Source of the DNA: Flavipsychrobacter stenotrophus
GTDB lineage: Bacteria > Bacteroidota > Bacteroidia > Chitinophagales > Chitinophagaceae
Reading direction: 5' to 3'
DNA length: 19,888 nt
Assembly: GCA_947379685.1 (NCBI GenBank)
Contig: CANCOG010000026.1
Span: 1-19,888, forward strand
The notes below the pieces were generated by a model, which did no database searches, was not told the DNA's origin, and worked only from the letters and a program-made list of their open reading frames with translations. Made by a program: the position numbers and the translations under genes. Shown one piece after another: positions 1 through 7,421 of the stretch. The stretch's first letter is position 1; every line of letters begins with the position of its first letter.

Positions 1-178
1 TGAAAATTTCCTTTATCCAGTTCACCCGCTGCTCAACACTGAACATAGGTTGTTTTGAAGAGTTCATACCAATGCCAATTACCAGCTTGTCGAATAACGA
101 TATGGAGCGCTCAATAACGTCTACATGGCCCTTGGTGATGGGGTCAAAAGTTCCGGGGAATAAACAAATACGTTCCAT
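1..178 (-). CDS. coaD: Pantetheine-phosphate adenylyltransferase, N-terminal part (cut by window edge)
   Basis: The enzyme transfers AMP from ATP to 4'-phosphopantetheine to give dephospho-CoA, the penultimate step of CoA synthesis in the cytoplasm. Only the first 59 codons lie in the window. They start at the ATG at 178 and read MERICLFPGTFDPITKGHVD and onward. GTFDPIT followed by TKGH is the nucleotidyltransferase (T/H)xGH signature near residues 9-18, which binds the ATP phosphates. The later stretch FSVEQRVNWI matches the usual 'eeR...l' region of CoaD. The gene begins 4 nt after the rsmD stop, so it is the last visible gene of the DUF3822-rsmD-coaD operon, an order I know from other Bacteroidota. 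Nothing looks odd in the visible part. Confidence 0.93.
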   Translation of the reverse strand, partial: MERICLFPGTFDPITKGHVDVIERSISLFDKLVIGIGMNSSKQPMFSVEQRVNWIKEIF

Positions 179-182
179 AAGG

Positions 183-728
183 TTAGTTGGAAGGTTGGGT
201 GAAAATTGAAAATACAGTAGTGCCGTAATTTTTCATACGGGTAAACTGAGGTAATTTCTGGTAGTCGTTCCTTGGGGTATGCTCAATTACAAAGATGCCA
301 TCAGGAAGCAGGAGATTTTTTTGGAAAACGAGCAAGGGTATTTCATCAATATTCTCAAGGGCATAAGGCGGCCCGGCGAAAATGAAATTGTATTGTTCCG
401 TGCATTGTTTCATAAACTTAAATACATCGAAACAAACGAGTTGCATTTTTTCTGCAATTCCCAGCTCCTTAACCGTTTTTTTTATGAAATCGAACGTGAC
501 CCTGTCTCTTTCCACCAAGGTAAGGTCAGCAGCTCCTCTCGAAGCCAGCTCGTAGCTGATACTTCCGGTGCCGCCAAAAAGGTCCAGAGTTTTTATTCCT
601 TCCAGGTCAATGCTGTTATTCAGCATATTAAATAATCCTTCCTTGGCTACTTCAGTTGTTGGTCGTGCCGGAATACGGGTTGGAGGGCTAAACCTCCGCC
701 CACTGAATTCTCCGCCTACTATGCGCAT
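183..728 (-). CDS. rsmD: 16S rRNA (guanine(966)-N(2))-methyltransferase RsmD
   Basis: RsmD methylates N2 of G966 in 16S rRNA on the assembling small subunit, using S-adenosylmethionine. The product is 181 residues, normal for the family. It starts MRIVGGEFSGRRF (RNA-binding start), then RPTTEVAKEGLFNML (residues 22-36), the SAM-binding motif I DLFGGTGS (49-56) and the acidic motif II in LVERD (71-75). The catalytic motif IV, usually (D/N)PP(F/Y), reads GPPY at 119-122: the first position is a GGG glycine codon. All other motifs are intact, so I call it functional by family, with this residue flagged. The start overlaps the end of the DUF3822 gene by 10 nt, and coaD follows after 4 nt, which indicates translational coupling in one operon. 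Confidence 0.93.
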   Translation of the reverse strand: MRIVGGEFSGRRFSPPTRIPARPTTEVAKEGLFNMLNNSIDLEGIKTLDLFGGTGSISYELASRGAADLTLVERDRVTFDFIKKTVKELGIAEKMQLVCFDVFKFMKQCTEQYNFIFAGPPYALENIDEIPLLVFQKNLLLPDGIFVIEHTPRNDYQKLPQFTRMKNYGTTVFSIFTQPSN

Positions 729-1561
729 GTTTCAAGTTGTTTGATCAATGAAAGGGTACAGGCCCAGGGGGAATTTATAGTATGCCCGCCACCAGTTGTG
801 GCACCACCAAAATATTGCGAAAGCTTGCTGGTTACCGGGTATTCTGCGGCGCTCAGTGCTGTGCAGGCAATGGATATTTTATCAGCATTAATTTTGTGTT
901 CTTCGCATATGAGCCTGATTTCATATGCTATATCTTCTGCTGCTGTATAGTCAAATACCCGGTGCCAAAGTAAAGTTCCGTAATGGTATATAGTAACTGA
1001 TGCCTGTTCGCCTGATAAGAAACAATGCAGCCTTACTCCGCGGGTGTAATTACTTGAAAACTGGTAAACTGGTAATGGCAGTAATGGCGCCATTGGGCAA
1101 TTGATTTTTACAAGCGCCTTAATGTTAACTGGTATAGAATAGAGATAATTTGATTTATCTTCTTTAAGGTAAAAGTGTTGTACCTCGTCATTGGTATCTA
1201 CGTAATGTATCTTTTTTAGCCAGTTTTCAGCCTCTGTAGGATCATATAGTTCGGCGGGCACTACAAGGTTTTGGGCGCTGCAGAAAAATATCTTGGTTAT
1301 TTTTTCGTGGTCGGTGAGTAATGGCTCCTGGCTAAAAAGAGGCTCAAAAAAATCGAGTTCCCAAACAGGTCGGTTTTTATTATAACCTGCATAATGTATA
1401 GAAAGTAATTCATTGGTTGCATTAAACGAGGCTGCAAGCAATCCTCTCCTTACCAGTATGCAAGTCACATGGTGAATACCGGAAAGTACTTTTCCGTCGT
1501 CCGTTGCATTATAGACCTGCCTGTAATCATTCTGCGTATCTGTAGCCATATAAAAGCACAC
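719..1561 (-). CDS. DUF3822 family protein, first gene of the rsmD-coaD operon
   Basis: A 280-residue soluble protein of unknown function that I recognise as DUF3822, a Bacteroidota family often encoded just upstream of rsmD. There is no signal peptide or membrane segment. The C-terminal part has a glycine-rich loop (FGGATTGGGHTINSP) before a final helix. The chosen start (MCFYMATD) leaves a second ATG four codons later (at 1549) as an equally good alternative. Its 3' end overlaps rsmD by 10 nt, so co-expression with rRNA methylation and CoA synthesis is likely, but the shared position does not by itself reveal a function. A TAATTTTG -7-like box lies about 150 bp upstream. I am sure of the family and have no evidence for a role. 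Confidence 0.82.
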   Translation of the reverse strand: MCFYMATDTQNDYRQVYNATDDGKVLSGIHHVTCILVRRGLLAASFNATNELLSIHYAGYNKNRPVWELDFFEPLFSQEPLLTDHEKITKIFFCSAQNLVVPAELYDPTEAENWLKKIHYVDTNDEVQHFYLKEDKSNYLYSIPVNIKALVKINCPMAPLLPLPVYQFSSNYTRGVRLHCFLSGEQASVTIYHYGTLLWHRVFDYTAAEDIAYEIRLICEEHKINADKISIACTALSAAEYPVTSKLSQYFGGATTGGGHTINSPWACTLSLIKQLETCA

Positions 1562-1709
1562 AATTATAGAATATTTTCTCGAAACTTATTGAATTGCGCC
1601 CAATTTTGAAGTTCAGGAACAAGTAGTATTAGCGATAATTTAATTGGGTTTGTCTGGATGCACATCAGCCGTAAAAGCGAACCTACAATTTTTAATCATT
1701 GGATTCGGG

Positions 1710-1717
1710 CAAAATTA
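1710..1717 (-). promoter_or_regulatory. Candidate -7 box for the DUF3822-rsmD-coaD operon
   Basis: The minus strand reads TAATTTTG, a full match to the Bacteroidota primary sigma factor -7 consensus TAnnTTTG. A TTG triplet lies 21 nt upstream (minus strand of 1739-1741), slightly longer than the usual spacing of about 19. This would give a leader of roughly 140 nt before the 1561 start. Not verified experimentally. Confidence 0.4.
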
Positions 1718-1800
1718 CCACAATTCGGCCCGAAACAGCAATGTTAAGTGGCCGCCATACATTAATAAGATATTTCAATATAAATTTTAACGTTTGAGAT

Positions 1801-1808
1801 TATCTTTG
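1801..1808 (+). promoter_or_regulatory. Candidate -7 box for the MATE transporter gene
   Basis: TATCTTTG followed by CACC matches the Bacteroidota -7 consensus TAnnTTTG. It sits in an AT-rich stretch 68 nt before the MATE start codon, implying a leader of about 60 nt. No good TTG element is visible at the ideal upstream distance. Confidence 0.45.
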
Positions 1809-1875
1809 CACCCCGCTCAAATATTTTATTTGAGTTAGAAACCACTAAAACCATTTTTGCACAGGCATTCTCAGT

Positions 1876-3216
1876 ATGGAAAAGTTAAGCGTATCAACAA
1901 CAAATAAAGAAATAATACAGCTTGCGCTTCCTATTTCCGTCGCATTATTTATCCCTCAGGCCAATTTTTTTACCAATAATATATTCATGGGTATGCTTGG
2001 TCAGCGAGAGTTGGGCGTCAGCGGCATCACCGGTGTATTTTATCTCATCCTTTCCATGATCGGGTATGGGTTGAGTTGTGGTGTACAGATACAAATGGCA
2101 CGTCGGGCAGGTGAGGAAAACAAACGAGGTATTTCAGAAACATTCATGAATGGGGCTATGTTGTCCCTCATGTTTGCTTTAGGGCTTATGGTGCTCACTT
2201 TATGGCTGGTTCCGTTGCTGTTCGGGTTTAGCTTGAACGACAGCGAAAATTTTTCTATGAGTGTTGGGTTCATGTACACTCGTGTCTGGGGGCTACCATT
2301 TTTATTGATCGCACAGCTGTTCAGTTCATTTTATATATCTATTGGTCGGTCTAAGTTGTTGATTTATGGCTCGTTAGTGGCTACTGTCCTCAATATAACG
2401 TTCGATTATTTGCTCATTTTCGGGAAACTGGGTTTTCCAGCCATGGGGTTTAAAGGTGCGGCTCTCTCTTCAGTAATATCTGAAATATTTTATTGTGCTA
2501 CAATGATCACCATTTTTTTTGCGCACCGTTTGCATTGGGAGTACAATATATTCAAGCACATTAATTTCGATTTCAAATACTCCACCCAAACCCTAAAGGT
2601 TTCCGCGCCTCTTATTGTTCAGTTTATGTTCAGCATTGGTGGATGGCTTATATTCTTTTTCTTTATTGAGCATTTGGGGCAGCAGTCTCTTGCAGCATCC
2701 CAAATGCTCCGGAGTATTTTTGGTATTGTCGGGGTAGGGACCTGGGCACTGGCTACAACCTGCAATACTATGGTGAGTAATGTAATAGGCCAGGGGAAGC
2801 CACGCCATGTCCTGAGCCTTGTCTGGAAAATTTCTAAGCTCAGCTTTATTTATGCCAGCATTGTTTGCTTACTTATGTTATTGTTCTCGGGGCAGTTCTT
2901 GTCCCTTTATTCAAATGACACGTCCTTGATTGCATTCACAATTCCTAGTCTTAGGGTGATCGTGGTCGCAACATTGGTTATGTCAGTTTCTACTGTGGCT
3001 TTTAATGCGGTTGTAGGTACGGGCAATACTCTGGTAAATCTCACAATGGAAATAACTTGTGTCGGGTTGTATCTTGTTTATTGCTACTTTGTTATTCATC
3101 TGTGGCACAGCGAACTCTACCTCTGCTGGGGCTCTGAATTTGTGTACTGGACCAGCCTGTTTATCGGCTCCGTTTTCTACCTCAGAAGTGGTAAGTGGCG
3201 AGGGAAGATGATTTAA
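1876..3216 (+). CDS. MATE family multidrug/cation efflux transporter
   Basis: An inner-membrane antiporter of the multidrug and toxic compound extrusion family (NorM/DinF-like), expected to export cationic or amphipathic compounds in exchange for Na+ or H+. At 446 residues it has the normal size for twelve transmembrane helices in two related six-helix lobes. The N-terminal lobe starts NKEIIQLALPISVALFIPQA. The second begins near residue 236 with TLKVSAPLIVQFMFSIGG, which mirrors the first (L/V-x-APLI...). The GMLGQRELGVSGI segment near residues 37-50 matches the conserved 'lG...la...' loop of MATE helix 2. The substrate cannot be read from sequence. The gene appears to be transcribed alone from the box at 1801, and the next gene starts 144 nt later on the same strand. 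Confidence 0.9.
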   Translation: MEKLSVSTTNKEIIQLALPISVALFIPQANFFTNNIFMGMLGQRELGVSGITGVFYLILSMIGYGLSCGVQIQMARRAGEENKRGISETFMNGAMLSLMFALGLMVLTLWLVPLLFGFSLNDSENFSMSVGFMYTRVWGLPFLLIAQLFSSFYISIGRSKLLIYGSLVATVLNITFDYLLIFGKLGFPAMGFKGAALSSVISEIFYCATMITIFFAHRLHWEYNIFKHINFDFKYSTQTLKVSAPLIVQFMFSIGGWLIFFFFIEHLGQQSLAASQMLRSIFGIVGVGTWALATTCNTMVSNVIGQGKPRHVLSLVWKISKLSFIYASIVCLLMLLFSGQFLSLYSNDTSLIAFTIPSLRVIVVATLVMSVSTVAFNAVVGTGNTLVNLTMEITCVGLYLVYCYFVIHLWHSELYLCWGSEFVYWTSLFIGSVFYLRSGKWRGKMI

Positions 3217-3232
3217 GGCCAGCCAAGCCTTA
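3214..3232 (+). terminator. Weak hairpin overlapping the MATE stop codon
   Basis: TAAGGC (3214-3219) and GCCTTA (3227-3232) form a perfect 6-bp stem with a 7-nt loop, and the left arm contains the stop codon. No proper T-run follows, so it may be a weak or partial terminator, or an mRNA 3' end structure. Confidence 0.25.
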
Positions 3233-3360
3233 TAACAATTATTGATTTTTCCCATATCAATTGAGCGCCTGCGATTCCCATCTTGAAAAATACCCGAAGC
3301 CGTAGTTTTTTGTTTGTTCTGCTTTTTTAATACATTGTATTCAAATCTGCAAAGCAATTT

Positions 3361-5439
3361 ATGGCAGGAGAGAAAAAACCAGCAAAAGCCAGTCATTCGG
3401 TGCAAATGGAAGAGGTTCAGAGTACACCAATTGTTCCAGAGGGTACCTATCAGCAAACCCCTTCCGTCGATGGGGTATTGTTCAAGCGAATCTTTTTCGG
3501 TTCCCTTGCACTGATGTTACTTGTTTTCTGGTGTTCTGGTTACAACATAGGGTTTTGCTCCGATGAAATGGACATGAACCTCTATGGAAAGGTTAATTAC
3601 AGCTATTATTTCAGTGGCGGAAGGGATACCAGCTTTCTAAATCTGCACCAGGAAGGGGATACTGCAAATGCCATGAAGACCCTTCCATATTACGGCAGCA
3701 GCTTTGAATATGTCGCTACTGGTATTAACTACCTTACCGGCCAACTCAATACCAGGAATGAATACAACGTCCGGCATATGCTCAATCAGTTGTTTGCTGT
3801 GCTGGCAATATTATTTACTGGCCTATGTGCTAAGCGAATCAGTGGTTACCGGGCGGCGGTAATAGCATCCTGGTTATTATTTTTAACACCCACTTTTTTT
3901 GGGTGGGCTTTGTTCGACACTAAGGATATTCCTTTTTGCGCGGGATATATAGCTTCAGTATATTGTATGCTTCACTTTTTTGATGAATTTCCATCCCCTG
4001 GCTGGCGGTCCGTCTTTTTCCTCACAGCGGCACTTTCATTTACCATCGGCACACGGGTAGGCGGGTTGCTGCTCTTTTTATACCTGTTTGCTTTTGTTTT
4101 TTTGTTTTTATGGACCGGACCAAAATCGATCAGGGAGAACTTCAAAATCAAAACGCTTATTCCCATATTCCAAAAAATCATAGTATTGGTCGCATTTACA
4201 CTAGCAGTCGTTATACTGATGTGGCCTTATGTGTTGCGGGCGCCGCTTACCAATCTTTTGGAAGCAATAAATTCGGCAAAGAAATTCCCGGCAAATATTG
4301 CTATGAATTTCAATGGTGAACCGATTAGTTCAATTGCCTTGCCCGGCAATTATTTGTTTACATACCTGGCCATAACCATTCCGATTCTCATTTTGGTTCT
4401 TGTTCCGGCTTCTGTGCTGTTATTGATTGCAGCCCGTAAGAGAATTAATTGGAAGGCAGCATTGCTGGTTCTGGTGGCTTCCATATTTCCTCTTATTTAT
4501 GCCGTGGTTACCGGGGTTAACTTATACAATGGCTGGCGGCATATGCTGTTTATGTATCCTGGTTTTATAGTTATCGGGGCTCTTGGTATAGATTATTTAA
4601 TGGCACGGATGAAAAAAACGACTTACCAGGTTGGGTTGGCCGTTGCTTGCCTGGCCTGTCTCGCACATCCCATTGCATGGAGTGCAAAAAATAACCCCTA
4701 CCAATACATGTATTATAACGAACTGGAGGGTTTTAGCAAGGGCTATACCGATTATGAAAATGATGTATGGAGTATTTCTGTTAGGCCTGCAATAGATTGG
4801 TTAATGACGAATCCTGATATTGCCAGTTCAAGAGATACAATAATACTTGGTTCCAATACTCCGCAATTTAGTCGACTCTACCTGAAAACAAACTATCCGG
4901 GTTCAAAAGTCAGGGTAGTATTTGCGGGTGCAAAAGACTATCATGTCTTTCATCTCGATTATCTGATTCTTAATACCATATTCCTTACAACAGATTTTCT
5001 GCAAAACAACTACCCGCCCGATGGCACAATTCATACGATCAATGCAGGTGGGCAGCCTATTACTGCAATTGTCAGGGACACCCTCCATTTACAAAGTGCA
5101 TGTGTAGCTGCAATAATGAAAAATGATTTCCAACGAGCCGATTCAATTGGTGCCAGGTATCTTACTAGTGTTCGAAAAATAAATCCATATATGTATGGCC
5201 CACTGGCTATAGCAAAGGCAAGAAGCTTGAAATTTGCGGAAGCAATAGATTACGGGAAAAAGGCAGTTGCTATTAACGAAGGCGATGTTTTCGGGCATTC
5301 GGCACTTTGTTTTGCGTACTTCATGCAACATAATCTGGAGGCTGCCGTATCGGAGATCAATGAGTGTCTTACCTATGCTCCCAACGATGGCTTTATCCGC
5401 CAACTGGCTGATTCCATTGTAGCCAAAGTGCCGCAATAA
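3361..5439 (+). CDS. GT39-like membrane glycosyltransferase with C-terminal TPR-like repeats
   Basis: A 692-residue polytopic membrane protein resembling the dolichyl-phosphate-mannose-protein mannosyltransferase (GT39, GT-C fold) class, which moves a sugar from a polyprenyl-phosphate donor to a protein or lipid acceptor on the outer face of the inner membrane. An N-terminal cytoplasmic tail of about 40 residues precedes helix 1. The first extracytoplasmic loop holds the acidic pair SDEMDMN (D68/E69, D71) expected at the GT-C catalytic site. A second acidic motif, FDTKDIPF (D186, D189), resembles the xPKDIPF element common in this group. About ten further hydrophobic segments follow to roughly residue 430. 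A soluble part and a helical TPR-like tail (about 580-690, with FAEAIDYGKKAVAINEGD) complete it. Donor and acceptor are unknown. The stop lies 12 nt from the converging ytxJ gene, with no terminator between. Confidence 0.78.
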   Translation: MAGEKKPAKASHSVQMEEVQSTPIVPEGTYQQTPSVDGVLFKRIFFGSLALMLLVFWCSGYNIGFCSDEMDMNLYGKVNYSYYFSGGRDTSFLNLHQEGDTANAMKTLPYYGSSFEYVATGINYLTGQLNTRNEYNVRHMLNQLFAVLAILFTGLCAKRISGYRAAVIASWLLFLTPTFFGWALFDTKDIPFCAGYIASVYCMLHFFDEFPSPGWRSVFFLTAALSFTIGTRVGGLLLFLYLFAFVFLFLWTGPKSIRENFKIKTLIPIFQKIIVLVAFTLAVVILMWPYVLRAPLTNLLEAINSAKKFPANIAMNFNGEPISSIALPGNYLFTYLAITIPILILVLVPASVLLLIAARKRINWKAALLVLVASIFPLIYAVVTGVNLYNGWRHMLFMYPGFIVIGALGIDYLMARMKKTTYQVGLAVACLACLAHPIAWSAKNNPYQYMYYNELEGFSKGYTDYENDVWSISVRPAIDWLMTNPDIASSRDTIILGSNTPQFSRLYLKTNYPGSKVRVVFAGAKDYHVFHLDYLILNTIFLTTDFLQNNYPPDGTIHTINAGGQPITAIVRDTLHLQSACVAAIMKNDFQRADSIGARYLTSVRKINPYMYGPLAIAKARSLKFAEAIDYGKKAVAINEGDVFGHSALCFAYFMQHNLEAAVSEINECLTYAPNDGFIRQLADSIVAKVPQ

Positions 5440-5451
5440 GATTTTGGCCGC

Positions 5452-5790
5452 TTAGTTCGAAGCTGCCTGCTCTATTATTTCGTCCATGTTAATGCCATTG
5501 TGTGTTTCTTCATAAACACATTGTCCGTTCCTGATCAGTAAGATCTGTGGCGACTCATGGTGAACAGCATAGTCGGACGCAATTTTGTTAGATATGTTTC
5601 TGTGTGCTATTAGGTCCAGATAATAAAATAGTGTGTTATCCGGGGCATTTTCCCTGTCCAGCCTGTTTTTTGCCATAGAACTTATAGAACAGCGGGTGCT
5701 GTGTTTGAAAATAACTACGGGCTGTTCAATGCTCTGCTGGTTTATCAACTCAAGCTGCTGTACATCAGTAAGGGGAATCCAATTCATCAT
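5452..5790 (-). CDS. ytxJ: Bacillithiol-system redox protein YtxJ (monothiol thioredoxin fold)
   Basis: YtxJ-family proteins are small thioredoxin-fold proteins associated with bacillithiol, the glucosamine-based low-molecular-weight thiol. They are thought to act as bacilliredoxin-like de-bacillithiolation factors in the cytoplasm. The 112-residue product has the family start MNWIPLTDVQQL, then VVIFKHSTRCSISSMA with the single active-site cysteine C34, and HESPQILLI with the cis-proline P81. The monothiol TRCSIS site is the hallmark. Two adjacent ATGs (5790 and 5787) are possible; the second gives the more typical MNWIP start. A TAATTTTG box sits only 1 nt before the first ATG, so a very short leader or leaderless mRNA is possible. 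The gene implies a bacillithiol pathway elsewhere in the genome. Confidence 0.87.
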   Translation of the reverse strand: MMNWIPLTDVQQLELINQQSIEQPVVIFKHSTRCSISSMAKNRLDRENAPDNTLFYYLDLIAHRNISNKIASDYAVHHESPQILLIRNGQCVYEETHNGINMDEIIEQAASN

Positions 5791-5791
5791 G

Positions 5792-5799
5792 CAAAATTA
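5792..5799 (-). promoter_or_regulatory. Candidate -7 box immediately before ytxJ
   Basis: The minus strand reads TAATTTTG, a full TAnnTTTG match. It ends 1 nt from the ytxJ start codon, so the transcript would begin at or just inside the annotated start. A TTG lies 16 nt upstream within an inverted repeat (AAGGTT-AC-AACCTT, 5809-5822). Confidence 0.35.
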
Positions 5800-5808
5800 C
5801 AGCTTGTT

Positions 5809-5822
5809 AAGGTTACAACCTT
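5809..5822. promoter_or_regulatory. Inverted repeat upstream of ytxJ, possible operator
   Basis: AAGGTT and AACCTT are perfect 6-bp arms around a 2-nt centre. The element lies 10-23 bp upstream of the ytxJ -7 box, where a regulator would meet the -33 region. Its symmetry suits a dimeric repressor or activator. No regulator gene is nearby, so the partner is unknown. Confidence 0.3.
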
Positions 5823-5865
5823 TTCCAAAACCCCGAAAACTATTGGTTTTGCAAATACGACAATT

Positions 5866-5887
5866 TGCCACTTTACCAGAAGTGGTA
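5866..5887. promoter_or_regulatory. Hairpin or operator in the ytxJ-fabD divergent region
   Basis: CCACTT (5868-5873) and AAGTGG (5880-5885) form a perfect 6-bp stem around TACCAG, extendable to 8 bp with one G-T pair. It lies 26 bp before the fabD -7-like box, in a position suiting an operator for fatty-acid synthesis control. It could equally be a chance hairpin. Confidence 0.25.
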
Positions 5888-5910
5888 TTTCTCATTTTGC
5901 AATTTGCTTT

Positions 5911-5918
5911 TACCTTCG
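5911..5918 (+). promoter_or_regulatory. Weak -7-like box for fabD
   Basis: TACCTTCG matches TAnnTTTG at all but one position and lies 20 nt before the fabD ATG. No TTG at the usual upstream spacing was found. An AGGA sequence 7 nt before the ATG may serve as a weak ribosome binding site. Confidence 0.3.
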
Positions 5919-5938
5919 TGCAAAATTCAGGACATTAA

Positions 5939-6820
5939 ATGAAACATGCTTATATTTTCCCCGGCCAGGGAGCTCAGTTTTCCGGCATGGGTAAGAACCT
6001 TTACGAACAAAGCTCTATTGCCAGGGAATATTTTGAACAGGCGAATGAGATCCTGGGCTTCAGGATCACCGATATTATGTTTTCCGGCACCGATGCCGAC
6101 CTGAAACAGACCAACGTAACGCAGCCGGCAATATTCCTGCATTCAGTTATTTTGTTCGAAACCACTCCCGGGTTGAGCCCTGATATGGTTGCAGGCCATT
6201 CCTTGGGTGAGTTTTCTGCCCTCGTGGCTAACAAAGCCCTCACGTTTGAAGATGGACTAAGGCTCGTTGCCAAAAGAGCAGCAGCCATGCAGCGCGCCTG
6301 CGAAATTAATCCTTCAACCATGGCTGCCATACTCGGCCTCGACGATGCAAGGGTAGAAGAAATATGCAAAGAAATTACAGAAGAGATAGTAGTAGCAGCT
6401 AATTTTAACTGCCCTGGTCAGCTCGTGATCAGTGGAAGTAACGAAGGCATCCGCATAGCTTGTGAAAGACTTAAAGCTGCTGGCGCGAAACGTGCGCTTC
6501 CGCTACAGGTAGGTGGTGCTTTCCACTCACCGTTAATGGAGCCTGCGCGTGAGGAATTGGCATCAGCCATTGCCGCTACTACATTTAGTAACCCAACCTG
6601 CCCGGTTTATCAGAACGTAGATGCTTTACCTTATTCTGTTCCTGATGCTATTCGCCAGAACCTGATCAACCAACTTACAGCACCCGTTCGCTGGACGCAA
6701 ACCGTTCAAAAAATGGTAGAAGACGGCGCTGGTCACTTTTCAGAAATTGGACCGGGAAATGTGTTGCAAGGGCTCGTGAAAAAGATTGCCAGGGATGTGG
6801 TGACTGATGGGATGAGCTAA
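5939..6820 (+). CDS. fabD: Malonyl-CoA:ACP S-malonyltransferase FabD
   Basis: FabD moves malonyl from CoA to acyl carrier protein, supplying the extender unit for type II fatty-acid synthesis in the cytoplasm. The 293-residue length is typical. The start MKHAYIFPGQGAQFSGMG carries the oxyanion-hole Q10 region. The nucleophile serine S88 sits in AGHSLGEFSAL (GHSxG). R113 in AKRAAAMQ binds the malonyl carboxylate. The catalytic histidine H196 is in GAFHSPLM. The TQPAIFLHS and EIGPGNVLQGL segments are also family features. All key residues are present. It is a single-gene unit: divergent from ytxJ and closed by a strong terminator 22 nt after its stop. Confidence 0.96.
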   Translation: MKHAYIFPGQGAQFSGMGKNLYEQSSIAREYFEQANEILGFRITDIMFSGTDADLKQTNVTQPAIFLHSVILFETTPGLSPDMVAGHSLGEFSALVANKALTFEDGLRLVAKRAAAMQRACEINPSTMAAILGLDDARVEEICKEITEEIVVAANFNCPGQLVISGSNEGIRIACERLKAAGAKRALPLQVGGAFHSPLMEPAREELASAIAATTFSNPTCPVYQNVDALPYSVPDAIRQNLINQLTAPVRWTQTVQKMVEDGAGHFSEIGPGNVLQGLVKKIARDVVTDGMS

Positions 6821-6841
6821 GAAAAGTATAGTTTGTTATAT

Positions 6842-6876
6842 ATGAAAAGCCAGCACTAAAAATGCTGGCTTTTCAT
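6842..6876. terminator. Strong, probably bidirectional intrinsic terminator after fabD
   Basis: A 14-bp perfect stem (6842-6855 with 6863-6876) around the 7-nt loop CTAAAAA, with the core AGCCAGCA/TGCTGGCT. The A-run in the left arm and T-run in the right arm let it end transcription from fabD and also from the facing toxin-antitoxin operon. Confidence 0.85.
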
Positions 6877-6966
6877 CGATTAAGGTGACTGTAAATCATT
6901 AGGAAGCAAATTTGACTGATGGCATTTCTTTTTAAGCGGTTTTTTCTTTGAAAGTTTACAAGGAGT

Positions 6967-6988
6967 TATCAACTTCGATAAGTTGATA
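6967..6988 (-). terminator. Hairpin downstream of the PIN toxin gene
   Basis: TATCAACTT and AAGTTGATA form a perfect 9-bp stem with a 4-nt loop, about 25 nt past the toxin stop codon. The stem is AT-rich and no T-run follows on the minus strand, so it may stabilise the mRNA 3' end rather than terminate. The hairpin at 6842-6876 would stop read-through. Confidence 0.3.
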
Positions 6989-7013
6989 TTAGATATGTTG
7001 CGCAAATGCTACG

Positions 7014-7421
7014 CTACCAAATTATCTCAATGAGATTAGAATACAATCTAAATTTACTGTCAATAGTAAGAATCGCGGCATTCTCTACAATTGAAGTTGC
7101 TATTAGTAGACGGTCAAAAGGGTCGCGGTGCTCGTCAAATAATGGAAGTTGATTGTAATATTCCAAATGGTTGTTATGTAGCTGTAAGAAAGCAAAATCA
7201 TCTTTTAAACTCTGATCATATATATCAAGTATGTTTGATTTGAAGTCGGGTAATTTGCCGATACTTTGTTTAATCGCAATTTCAAACAAGCTAACCTGGC
7301 TAATAAAAATTGTGTTGCCTGCACTTTGAATGATGCTTTTTGCCGTATCGGATAATTTTGGGTTATTGCCCTGAAACCATAAAAGGCAATGAGTGTCCAA
7401 AAGATAATTTTTGCTTACCAT
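7014..7421 (-). CDS. PIN-domain ribonuclease toxin (VapC-like)
   Basis: A 135-residue PIN-domain protein, the toxin of a type II toxin-antitoxin pair; such toxins are Mg2+-dependent RNases that cut specific RNAs and stop growth. Acidic residues of the PIN site are visible: NYLLDTHCLLWF (first Asp), SLFEIAIKQS (Glu), HRDPFDRLLIATS (paired Asp) and LTIDSKF (last Asp). HRDPFDRLLIA is characteristic of the Sll0205-like PIN subgroup. Two starts are possible: a GTG at 7424, overlapping the antitoxin stop by 4 nt, or an ATG at 7421 in a TGATG arrangement with that stop. I prefer the ATG. Either arrangement couples its translation to the antitoxin. The target RNA cannot be inferred. Confidence 0.88.
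   Translation of the reverse strand: MVSKNYLLDTHCLLWFQGNNPKLSDTAKSIIQSAGNTIFISQVSLFEIAIKQSIGKLPDFKSNILDIYDQSLKDDFAFLQLHNNHLEYYNQLPLFDEHRDPFDRLLIATSIVENAAILTIDSKFRLYSNLIEIIW

Larger units (their letters stand above)
1562..1875. other. Divergent intergenic region (314 bp)
   Basis: This gap between the divergent DUF3822 and MATE genes contains no plausible coding frame and no recognisable RNA gene. It holds one -7-like box for each direction (listed separately): TAATTTTG on the minus strand near 1710 and TATCTTTG on the plus strand at 1801. I see no strong palindrome or repeat. Confidence 0.6.

Noticed and set aside
279..635. Plus-strand open frame opposite rsmD
   Set aside because: It lies wholly antisense to a well-supported methyltransferase gene and resembles no family.
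3331..3338. TACATTGT as a promoter box for the GT39-like gene
   Set aside because: It fails the TTTG core and lacks a correctly spaced TTG, so I do not list it.
2983..3456. Minus-strand 157-codon frame across the MATE 3' end and the gap
   Set aside because: Overlaps two well-supported plus-strand genes, has low-complexity composition and no recognisable domain.
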